Below, one piece after another: positions 1 through 7,709 of a stretch of 60,290 nt of DNA (position 1 is the first letter of the stretch; each line of letters starts with the position of its first letter). A program made the translations under genes and the position numbers. The stretch is taken from NCBI GenBank assembly GCA_938091935.1, contig CALKNV010000013.1:1-60290 (forward strand), written 5' to 3'. The stretch is from an uncultured Pseudomonadales bacterium (GTDB lineage: Bacteria > Pseudomonadota > Gammaproteobacteria > Pseudomonadales > Pseudohongiellaceae). The notes under the pieces were generated by a model, which was not told where the DNA came from, did not search any database, and worked only from the letters and a program-made list of their open reading frames with translations.

Positions 1-830
1 TTGTTTTCCATAGCCCCCATATTGAAGTCATCGACGGCAACAATCATAAAAATATCCAGATCATACTCGCGACCATAGACCTCCTCGTCCCAGCGCATTG
101 AGCGCTTAAGTGAATCCATGGCGTGGTCAATCTTGTCCAGATCTTTCTCCTCGACAAATATCTGAAGCTTGATTTCCCTTCCCGTCATGGTGGTAAACGA
201 GTCATTCATTTGCTCGAGGTTCCCAGCCACCAGGGCAAACAGGTAGCTCGGTTTCATGAAGGGGTCTTCCCAACTCACCCAATGACGCGAAGGGTCAGAC
301 TCCACTACGCCCTCTGCGATGCGGTTACCGTTTGAAAGCAAGACCGGATAGCGCTCGGCATCAGCGATGATAGTAGTAGTAAACCGGCTCATAACATCAG
401 GCCGATCCAAATAGTAAGTGATGCGCCTGAAGCCTTCGGCCTCACACTGGGTACAGAACATTTTCTTGGACTTATACAATCCCTCCAGCGCAGTGTTGTT
501 CTGCGGCTCAATCCGCGTACGACAGTACAGCGTGAACGCCTCGGGAGACCGTCCGAGAACATCTCCAAGTGCTGGAATACTGAGCTGCTCATCGTCCAGC
601 AGGTACTGCGTTGGCTCAAGAGATATCTCATCAAGCCTCACCTCTTCCAGCTGCATGTTATTTCCGTGCAGCACCAATAGATCCGCTCCGCTGAGGTTCT
701 GCATTTCCAGCGTCGACTCGACAATGGCGTAATCCTCAAACAGGTCGAAGCGGAGTTGTGTTGTCTGGATGGTGAAGGCTGGCGGCTGATAGTCTTTGAG
801 ATAAACCGTTCTGGCCTGGGCGTTTTTCAT
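1..830 (-). CDS. pepN: Aminopeptidase N (M1 family), N-terminal part, cut by window edge
   Basis: Partial gene running off the left edge; 276 codons are present. Translation from the ATG at 828-830 gives the beta-sheet N-terminal domain of an M1 zinc aminopeptidase. The visible part ends exactly on the exopeptidase motif GAMEN (residues 272-276), which binds the substrate N-terminus in this family; the HExxH zinc site would lie beyond the edge. The family removes N-terminal residues from peptides in the cytoplasm. It reads toward the left edge, with DUF2797, yeaC-like, glpG and nadK upstream on the same strand, an order I recall from Pseudomonas. Identification is firm; whether the rest of the gene is intact cannot be seen. 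Confidence 0.93.
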   Translation of the reverse strand, partial: MKNAQARTVYLKDYQPPAFTIQTTQLRFDLFEDYAIVESTLEMQNLSGADLLVLHGNNMQLEEVRLDEISLEPTQYLLDDEQLSIPALGDVLGRSPEAFTLYCRTRIEPQNNTALEGLYKSKKMFCTQCEAEGFRRITYYLDRPDVMSRFTTTIIADAERYPVLLSNGNRIAEGVVESDPSRHWVSWEDPFMKPSYLFALVAGNLEQMNDSFTTMTGREIKLQIFVEEKDLDKIDHAMDSLKRSMRWDEEVYGREYDLDIFMIVAVDDFNMGAMEN

Positions 831-910
831 GAAGTTCCTCTATAGCTTGAGCACATTTAAACCTTTGTACCCGTATAACACTGTAGTAATGATCGGTAGA
901 TGGGCAATTG

Positions 911-1738
911 CTAAGCGCTTAACTCGACTTCATAGCCTGAGAAACGGCGCAGATTGATTACACCACCATCTAGAATCAAATATTGTCCTTTAATGCCGAG
1001 CAATTTGCCCGAAACTTCAGGATCTTTATCAAAATTAAACGAGCTGATTTTCTCCGGGTACTGCGTAACTGGATATTCGATACTCACGGGTTCGATGCCG
1101 GAAAGCTTGCTTATTGCGAAGAACCCAAATTGATCTTCAAGCTCACTGATAGCTCCTTTGCATTCAGCCACTAGTCGGTCTCGCTCCGCTGCCATATCTA
1201 ACTCAACCGCGGCGCCCTTAAGCATATCGCGCCAGTTCGTCTTGTCTGCCACATGCTGTTTGAACATGACCTCAAGTACGCCCGACTGCAGCCTGCTTCG
1301 CACCCGCATAACCGCCAAGGCCTGCGTTGCACCCTGGTCAATCCAACGTGTGGGCACCTGTGTTGCGCGCGTGACCCCAACTTTGAGTCCGGATGAATTA
1401 GCCAAATAGACAATATGATCCTGCATGCAGTACTTCTCTCCCCAGGCCGGCTCTCTGCAGCTACCCTGCTCGAAATGACATCTTTCTGGGTGAATTATGC
1501 AGGAATCACACTGTGCCAGGCTCTGAAAACAGGGATAGCAGTAGCCCTGGTTAAAACTTTTGTTAGACTTACGGCCGCAGTGCACGCAGAAAATCTTACC
1601 GCTGTAATGTAGCCTGATTTCTTTCTCTAAAAGTGGGTTAAGTGGCACTTCTTCGTCGCCAAACCTTACGCTATAGCTCACTGGCTGCTGGAGACGAGTG
1701 CGCATCTTCCTAATTATGCCTTGGGCAATTGTTTTCAT
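911..1738 (-). CDS. DUF2797 domain protein with a cysteine-rich N-terminal region
   Basis: 275-residue protein of the DUF2797 family, function unknown. Eight cysteines at residues 51, 54, 67, 70, 77, 80, 87 and 94 form CxxC-type pairs that look like two metal sites (inference), followed by a conserved region including the sequence GLKVGVTRATQVPTRW. Its start codon overlaps the stop of the YeaC-like gene by 4 bases, so the two are probably translationally coupled. The location between pepN and glpG is conserved in related bacteria. No enzymatic role can be assigned from the sequence. Confidence 0.85.
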   Translation of the reverse strand: MKTIAQGIIRKMRTRLQQPVSYSVRFGDEEVPLNPLLEKEIRLHYSGKIFCVHCGRKSNKSFNQGYCYPCFQSLAQCDSCIIHPERCHFEQGSCREPAWGEKYCMQDHIVYLANSSGLKVGVTRATQVPTRWIDQGATQALAVMRVRSRLQSGVLEVMFKQHVADKTNWRDMLKGAAVELDMAAERDRLVAECKGAISELEDQFGFFAISKLSGIEPVSIEYPVTQYPEKISSFNFDKDPEVSGKLLGIKGQYLILDGGVINLRRFSGYEVELSA

Positions 1739-2049
1739 TCTGCGTCCCCAAAGCTAGAGTCGCGCACAGTTACAGCTCTCTCCTCTGCACCACTGCTACC
1801 GCATTCAGAACTTAACGGCGCGCCAATCCTGACCTCAGTGTCGACATTGTGTGCTTCATATAGAATGATCAGCTGCATGCACTGCTCAGACTGCTGAGGG
1901 CTCAAACGCTGCTCCTCAGACCAGCGCCCTAATGCGACCGCTTCTTTTAGCCGCTCATACACATCCGGCGTGATTCGCGAGACCAGTTCATCGACAGAGC
2001 CTGGAGGGTTTTCAAGAAACCCAAATAGTGTCTGCTCAAGTTCTTGCAT
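1735..2049 (-). CDS. YeaC-like small protein (DUF1315)
   Basis: 104-residue protein. Residues around 20-70 match the DUF1315/YeaC pattern: a core of the form ITPDVYERLKEAVALGRW followed by a segment rich in Q and E. The C-terminal 35 residues are polar and look unstructured. Function unknown. It overlaps the downstream DUF2797 gene by 4 bases and begins 11 bases after the glpG stop, indicating one transcription unit. Confidence 0.8.
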   Translation of the reverse strand: MQELEQTLFGFLENPPGSVDELVSRITPDVYERLKEAVALGRWSEEQRLSPQQSEQCMQLIILYEAHNVDTEVRIGAPLSSECGSSGAEERAVTVRDSSFGDAE

Positions 2050-2060
2050 CGGTTACTCTC

Positions 2061-2966
2061 TTATTTCAATGAATGCCCCAGCATGTCCTGGCGCAAATAA
2101 AGTCGATAGTAGGCGGCCGTTAACCCTCCCAGCAGGACACCCGCGACCAGGCCTCCCGCATGGGCTGCAGTAGCGATCATTGAGGAGGCTAACACTTCCA
2201 TCAAAAACAAGGCTGCGATAAAGATGATAAACATTTTATTGCTAAGCATGAGACCCGTACGAGGGATGAAGTGATAAATCATCCAGGCATAGCCAACCAG
2301 ACCGTAAACCACGCCAGACATACCGCCAAAATTGTTATATCCAAGGTACCAGTACTGCGCGGTATTACCGACAAAAGAAGTCACTATCACCAGTAGCAGA
2401 AAAACCCACCATGACTGCAGCTTTTCCAGCTGCCTACCGAAATACCACAGCCAGAGCATATTGAAGATCAAATGAAGCTCTCCAAAGTGCAGTAACATCG
2501 GAGTCAGTGTACGAATCGCCTCAGCCATGGAGTCAATGGCCAGAAACAGTTGCACCAGACTATCTTCAGGCAACAAGGGGTAGAACAGCACCCTTACGCT
2601 GTAAGTGTCACCACCTAATCTACTTAAGACCGCAACGGCTATACAGCCAATTATCAAAGTCCAGGTTATGGGACAGCGCTTGAAACCAAACCATGCGGCG
2701 ACTAACCAGCGCAGCAGGCCAGTTTGAATTGCGGATGCCTTAAGTGCGCGCCCTGTGAAAGCTGCGGGATTTTCATCCAGAGGCGGAGCAGATTTCAACC
2801 AGTCATCCAAGCGCTGCTGCACCAAATAAGCTTCGTGATCTGAACCAACCCAAATTGTTTGCTTGCCTGACTCCTCGACAATGCGGTGCTCAATGCCGGA
2901 CTGGAAAAGCTGTTGGCTGAATTGGGCAAGATTAATCGCCACATCAACGCTGGCAGCTCTAATCAT
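2061..2966 (-). CDS. glpG: Rhomboid intramembrane serine protease GlpG
   Basis: 301 residues. A soluble N-terminal domain (about residues 1-70) precedes six predicted membrane segments. The catalytic serine lies in GMSGVVYGL (Ser217) and the catalytic histidine in ATAAHAGG (His269); the HxxxN motif of the second helix is at His165-Asn169. This is the full rhomboid dyad plus the oxyanion-stabilising residues, so the enzyme should be active in cleaving membrane-embedded substrates. The start overlaps the nadK stop by 8 bases, so expression is probably coupled to nadK. Confidence 0.93.
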   Translation of the reverse strand: MIRAASVDVAINLAQFSQQLFQSGIEHRIVEESGKQTIWVGSDHEAYLVQQRLDDWLKSAPPLDENPAAFTGRALKASAIQTGLLRWLVAAWFGFKRCPITWTLIIGCIAVAVLSRLGGDTYSVRVLFYPLLPEDSLVQLFLAIDSMAEAIRTLTPMLLHFGELHLIFNMLWLWYFGRQLEKLQSWWVFLLLVIVTSFVGNTAQYWYLGYNNFGGMSGVVYGLVGYAWMIYHFIPRTGLMLSNKMFIIFIAALFLMEVLASSMIATAAHAGGLVAGVLLGGLTAAYYRLYLRQDMLGHSLK

Positions 2967-3849
2967 CCAGATTCACCAACCTGCTGCCCCAGCCTAATTT
3001 GCTGCGACAAGCCTGGTAGAAGCTGTGGTTCAGTGGATGTATCAACTGGAGTGGCGAAGCATTCTTGGTGACAAGTATTTCCTCGCCAGGCTGGGTGGTA
3101 TAACCCGCCTCACCATCGCAGCTAATCTGGGGACTGAGCGAATCCCGGTTTCCGATTACAAGCCTGATCTCGCATTCACCGCCCACAACTATGGGCCGGC
3201 TATTGAGCGAGTGGGGATACATGGGAACCAGAACGATGGCATTAAGATCGGGATGCATGATCGGGCCACCTGCAGATAGCGCGTAGGCGGTTGAGCCTGT
3301 GGGCGTCGCCACGATGAGACCATCAGAAACCTGGGAATACACGAAACGATCATTAACGAACAGCTCAAACTCTATCATCTGCGCGGCTTTACCGGGATGC
3401 AGAACCACATCGTTAAGCGCAGTGCCAATTCGTTCCTGACCACCACTCTGGGCTAATGTCACATCCAGCATAAACCGATTTTCGACGGTATATTCCCCAG
3501 CCAGAACGGCGGCAAGCTGCGCCTCCAGTTCTTCCGGTAAAACATCGGTGAGAAAGCCCAATTTTCCGCGGTTGATCCCGATAACCGGCACCTGGTCCGG
3601 GACTATAAACTTGGCCATGTTGAGCATGCTGCCATCCCCGCCCACTACGATAACCAGATCGCAGTTGCTGGCCAGCTCTTCTCGAGCAAGCACTTCGCTG
3701 CCCGCCGCCTCTGCCAGGGCCGCTGTAGTTTTATCCATTACCACAGAAACCGATTGTTCCGTCAGGAACTCGAGCAAGCGCTGGCAGGTTTCAGCGACGC
3801 CACTGTGGCCGGGTCGACCTACAATGCCGATACGATGGAATTGTCTCAT
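2959..3849 (-). CDS. nadK: NAD kinase
   Basis: 296 residues, the usual length. The diagnostic GGDGS motif is at residues 70-74, and the glycine-rich block SDGLIVATPTGSTAYALSAG lies in the second half; both define the ATP/NAD fold of NAD kinases. It phosphorylates NAD to NADP in the cytoplasm. It heads the nadK-glpG-yeaC-DUF2797 run, with glpG overlapping its end by 8 bases. The start ATG is followed by the typical FHRIGIVGRPG beta strand. Confidence 0.96.
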   Translation of the reverse strand: MRQFHRIGIVGRPGHSGVAETCQRLLEFLTEQSVSVVMDKTTAALAEAAGSEVLAREELASNCDLVIVVGGDGSMLNMAKFIVPDQVPVIGINRGKLGFLTDVLPEELEAQLAAVLAGEYTVENRFMLDVTLAQSGGQERIGTALNDVVLHPGKAAQMIEFELFVNDRFVYSQVSDGLIVATPTGSTAYALSAGGPIMHPDLNAIVLVPMYPHSLNSRPIVVGGECEIRLVIGNRDSLSPQISCDGEAGYTTQPGEEILVTKNASPLQLIHPLNHSFYQACRSKLGWGSRLVNLDD

Positions 3850-4018
3850 GATAATGCTGGAGTAATTGCTAATAGAAACAGGTTAGTTGGCCAGGAAGTA
3901 TACCATGGCCAGCATGGCTGTAATCTTGTTGCCCGCGGTGGATTGGCAGCTCCTGGCCCGGAGCCAGCAGAGCAAAATTCTGGCGATTGCGACGACTCGG
4001 GTAGACTCGACGATTCTG

Positions 4019-6280
4019 CTAAAGCACGATCCGCAGTGGCATGGGATCCATGGTGTAGATTAGCACCCCAGATTCTGGTATCCGATAGGCAACATAAACC
4101 ACCAGGTCCAGACCTGCCAGGGAACTACTGAATTGAAAATTCTGCAGCAGGGCCAAATTCTCCTCAGCATTTAAGGCGCGAGGCTGAGCCAAGGGGAATA
4201 GATTTTCGAGCTGACCATCCCAACGCTCCAATTCGGCATTGCTGTTTAACTGATACAGTTCGGCTTCCCCTTTCAGGCCCACTAGAACATGTAGAGTCCC
4301 GACTTTGCCAATATGTTCCGGATCCAAAAGAATATTTGCCGATATACTCACCCTGTCACTGGGGGTGAAGACCTCGCTAAAACTCAGCCCCTCATCTTTG
4401 CTCGCGGCAACTGCAATAGCAGCTGCAGTCTTCTCGCCGCTAATGCTGGCAACCTGGCGTCGAGGAAGATCCGGCACCGTAGATGGCGTGAAATTAGCAA
4501 TTTGATGACGCACCAGGTTCAACGATTGCACTGCATCTGCCCCAAGCGTCGCCTCGCTTTGTACGCCGCAGGGAGCCCCTGCACAGGAGCGCTCTGGATC
4601 GGAAAATCTGGCAATACGATTGTCCGTATGAAACGCCGCAGGAGTCGCCATGACCGTTACAAATTGTGCTTCCACACCATAGCCAGTGGAGAAGTTGTAA
4701 GTGCCGCCTGCCCCCTCTTCGAGATGGGAATGGGTCAAACCCATGTTATGGCCAAGCTCATGTGCCACGACCAGCTCAACCGGACAATCCGCGGCTATGA
4801 CCGAATAGCCAAGGGCGCGTTCAACTGCCGGACTGAAGTAGCCATTGGTTTTGAAACCACCCACAGGGGCAAGACCGCAACGGGAGCCAACCGGCTCCAG
4901 GGTATTGAACAAAATAACCAGGTCGGCACCAAACCGCGATCGCAAAGCTTCAACATCAGCATATTCGGGAGCAGCGCCAGCCATGAGCTGAGCTAGCACA
5001 GTGTCCATATCGGCAGATTCATTGGTAGCGATCCCAGCAAGGTAAACCGGTCGCAGCCTGATACCAACCTTACTATCCCGGTAGATTTGATTGGCCACCC
5101 CGAATAGTTGATTTATACGAGTCTCTATGGCGCCGGGATAAGCCGCAATCGCATTGGGTGTATAGAGCGCAAGCACATCGATTACAGATTCGCTGTAATC
5201 AACTGAGCTGCTATCCAGTGGATCCGTAGCCAGTAGGCTCTCATTAAAGTCACTGATGCCGTCCTGATCGCTATCTGTGCGAATATCTTTCACAACATTG
5301 ATGATAAGATCATGTCGCAAGCCACCAACAACCGCCGAACTCGCCAGATAGCTCACCCCTGCCTCAGCAACGCTGACGCTGAAGCCAAAGTGTCGGGTTT
5401 CACCTGGAGCCAGATTCCCGACCGTGCAGTACAGCACCTTCTGCAAGGACAGGCTTAGCTGCTCGTTGCAGCCAGGATTTGCTGCCACCAGCACACTGTC
5501 TTCAAGCACAAAGAACACTTCCAGCACCAGATTTTCATGCGCTTCACCGCTGATGTTTTTCAGGGTGATTACTGCATCAGTTGTAGCGCCAGCGATAACA
5601 GGATCTGGCTCGAAAGACTGGCTAATCTGCAGGTTGCTGGCTGAGATGTTGGGCAGCGAGGCGTTTTGCGGCTCGTTAGCGGTGAGCGCGGCATCCCCGC
5701 CGCCAGCCTGGAGTGCCTGAATCGGCACGACCAGCGAGCGCAGTGGCGGTGGAACCAGCGCTGAGGTGGGGATGAAGAAGTCGTTATTCAATTCTCCAGC
5801 TGGCAAGCGGGCAGGAAGATAGGCCCATCCCTGATAACCCGCTGCGTCTCTCTGCGCGTCTACTTGCCAAATCAGGGCGCCGGCAGACAGATAGCCAAAC
5901 AGCCGCGCTGCGCCTACCGTCAGGGTCATGCTGTAGTTCTTGGCTCCTGCCTGCGCCGCAGCACTAATGTGCTTATCGCCATTCAGATAATGACCAACAT
6001 CAGTCACAATAAATTCAACAAACCGATCTGCAGATACTTCAACGTCGAATACAGACCGTGGCTCGAGGCCTGCTATCTGCACCGCATCAATCCGAACAGC
6101 CTGGCTCTCAATCGCCTCGACAGGCAGTTCAGGCTCATTCGCGGTTGGCGTTAATTCAAGCAAGACCCCGGCATAGCCAGATTGCGCCAAAAGCAGGCTC
6201 CAGCCTGACAGGAGGCTGATAGCAAGAAACCTGGCAACCACCAGAGTCGGAGAGAAGAGCAGTGGTTTCAGAGCGGTCAT
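4019..6280 (-). CDS. Secreted reprolysin-like zinc metalloprotease
   Basis: 753 residues. A hydrophobic segment at about residues 12-37 looks like a signal peptide. Residues 215-330 resemble a conserved-repeat/CARDB-type beta domain with two cysteines (271, 285). A calcium-binding thrombospondin-type-3 stretch (DSDQDGISDFNE, 336-347) precedes the catalytic domain. The zinc motif HELGHNMGLTH places the ligands at His507, His511 and His517, the HExxHxxGxxH pattern of metzincins. A downstream Met, expected for the Met-turn, is in the VMATPAAFH region. No C-terminal membrane anchor is visible. It is a likely extracellular or periplasmic protease of unknown substrate, standing alone between nadK and a PLP enzyme gene. 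Confidence 0.85.
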   Translation of the reverse strand: MTALKPLLFSPTLVVARFLAISLLSGWSLLLAQSGYAGVLLELTPTANEPELPVEAIESQAVRIDAVQIAGLEPRSVFDVEVSADRFVEFIVTDVGHYLNGDKHISAAAQAGAKNYSMTLTVGAARLFGYLSAGALIWQVDAQRDAAGYQGWAYLPARLPAGELNNDFFIPTSALVPPPLRSLVVPIQALQAGGGDAALTANEPQNASLPNISASNLQISQSFEPDPVIAGATTDAVITLKNISGEAHENLVLEVFFVLEDSVLVAANPGCNEQLSLSLQKVLYCTVGNLAPGETRHFGFSVSVAEAGVSYLASSAVVGGLRHDLIINVVKDIRTDSDQDGISDFNESLLATDPLDSSSVDYSESVIDVLALYTPNAIAAYPGAIETRINQLFGVANQIYRDSKVGIRLRPVYLAGIATNESADMDTVLAQLMAGAAPEYADVEALRSRFGADLVILFNTLEPVGSRCGLAPVGGFKTNGYFSPAVERALGYSVIAADCPVELVVAHELGHNMGLTHSHLEEGAGGTYNFSTGYGVEAQFVTVMATPAAFHTDNRIARFSDPERSCAGAPCGVQSEATLGADAVQSLNLVRHQIANFTPSTVPDLPRRQVASISGEKTAAAIAVAASKDEGLSFSEVFTPSDRVSISANILLDPEHIGKVGTLHVLVGLKGEAELYQLNSNAELERWDGQLENLFPLAQPRALNAEENLALLQNFQFSSSLAGLDLVVYVAYRIPESGVLIYTMDPMPLRIVL

Positions 6281-6446
6281 CGAGATCTGTTACCCAGAAT
6301 CCAGTCTAAATTAGCGGTCGCAATGCCGCTGATGTGCCCTACTTACGACCTGGCACCCCGGCATTGTAGGGTTCTGTGGGAATTTTTACCAATATTGGAC
6401 CCATGACAGCAGCCTGGGCGGCAAATTCAATCCACTGGCTACCGCT

Positions 6447-7367
6447 TTAAGCCCCAACAACAGGGATTTGCCCGCCAGTATGGAGGGCAATGACGTCTGT
6501 ACCCGGCGCTATCTGACCTGACCTGATATCCTGATCCAGGCGCCAGAATAGCTTTCCTGTATACACAGGTTCCAGAGGAATACCGTGCGTGTCGCTGAAA
6601 ACAGTCATGAATCGCTCCAGAGCAGGGTTTGAACGGGCATAGCCCCCAAAATGACTGTCATCGTCGATGCGCCAGGACGGTTCAGAAGTCAGGTCGCCAG
6701 CATCAAGCCAGCGCGAGACATTGCGCGACAAGTAGCCCGGCGCCTTGAGCACTGAGACGCCCAGGATCTCGGGGCGAATCGCGATATTGGCCGCGAACCC
6801 CTGAATCACCCCCGCCATCGTTGCGCCAGTGCCGCATGCCAATGCGAGCAAGCGCTGGCGAGCGCCAGGCTCCCAGGAAACCAGGCTGGCGATTTCCCTG
6901 CAACCCTTTACGCCGAGGGCATTACTGCCGCCTTCAGGAATCAAATAGCACTCTCCCCACCGCGACCTGAGCGCCTCATGAAACTCAGGATTGTCCTTTT
7001 GGCGGTATTGCGAGCGGCTAATCCCCTGCAGATTCATACCCCGCTCAGCCGCGAACTGGAGCACCGGATTGAGTGGCTGAACCAGATCACCACGTACCAC
7101 ACCAATCGTCTCCAGCCCGCAGTGCTGCCCCGCAGCCGCGACGGCCATGAGATGGTTGGAAAAGGCACCGCCAAAGCTCAGGAGTCGGGAAAATCCCTGC
7201 TCCTGGCTGGCAAGCAGGTTGTGCTTGAGCTTGAACCATTTGTTGCCAAAAATCAGTGGATGAATCTCATCCAAACGTAACACCGAAAGGCGAATGTCCC
7301 GCTGGTCCAGATAGGATGCGGTGAGTCGCTGCAGCCTGGGCGGTTCTATCTGCAGCGGCTTGTACAT
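6447..7367 (-). CDS. PLP-dependent D-cysteine desulfhydrase / ACC deaminase family enzyme
   Basis: 306 residues of the tryptophan-synthase-beta-like PLP fold. The PLP lysine is in GNKWFKL (Lys43); the phosphate-binding and substrate region SFGGAFSNHLMA follows at about 84-95, and a glycine-rich phosphate loop ALACGTGATMAG lies near the centre. Family members release pyruvate, ammonia and sulfide from D-cysteine or deaminate ACC; the sequence alone does not separate the two. The gene is single, upstream of the metalloprotease and downstream of two tRNA genes, all on the same strand. Confidence 0.85.
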   Translation of the reverse strand: MYKPLQIEPPRLQRLTASYLDQRDIRLSVLRLDEIHPLIFGNKWFKLKHNLLASQEQGFSRLLSFGGAFSNHLMAVAAAGQHCGLETIGVVRGDLVQPLNPVLQFAAERGMNLQGISRSQYRQKDNPEFHEALRSRWGECYLIPEGGSNALGVKGCREIASLVSWEPGARQRLLALACGTGATMAGVIQGFAANIAIRPEILGVSVLKAPGYLSRNVSRWLDAGDLTSEPSWRIDDDSHFGGYARSNPALERFMTVFSDTHGIPLEPVYTGKLFWRLDQDIRSGQIAPGTDVIALHTGGQIPVVGA

Positions 7368-7451
7368 GTTTCAGAAAGCAGATCTATTGAAGGGGGTTTT
7401 TGAGATGTAAGCAGAGACGATCGGAAGCTGAATAGGCAGCAGGGATGAAAA

Positions 7452-7528
7452 TGGCGGACCGGACGGGACTCGAACCCGCGACCTCCGGCGTGACAGGCCG
7501 GCATTCTAACCAGCTGAACTACCGGTCC
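7452..7528 (-). tRNA. tRNA-Asp (GTC)
   Basis: 77-nt cloverleaf on the minus strand with the CCA encoded. The acceptor stem GGACCGG pairs with CCGGTCC, the discriminator is G, the T-arm is GGGTTCGAGTCCC, and the anticodon loop CTGTCAC gives anticodon GTC. All arms are canonical. Confidence 0.97.
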
Positions 7529-7558
7529 GCGACAAACGCCAAACGTTCTGACGTTAAA

Positions 7559-7634
7559 TGGTGGGTGGTGCAGGGATCGAACCTGCGACCCTCGCCTTGT
7601 AAGGGCGATGCTCTCCCAGCTGAGCTAACCACCC
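7559..7634 (-). tRNA. tRNA-Val (TAC)
   Basis: 76-nt cloverleaf on the minus strand with the CCA encoded. The acceptor GGGTGGT pairs with ACCACCC, the discriminator is A, the D-arm is TAGCTCAGCTGGGAGAGCA, and the anticodon loop CTTACAA gives TAC. It lies 30 bases upstream of tRNA-Asp in the same direction, so the two are probably cotranscribed. Confidence 0.97.
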
Positions 7635-7709
7635 GTCACAGGAGACAGCGCATTTTACCGACTTAAGTTCCCATGTCAATAAAACTGCAGACTGCAATTT
7701 AACTGAGTT

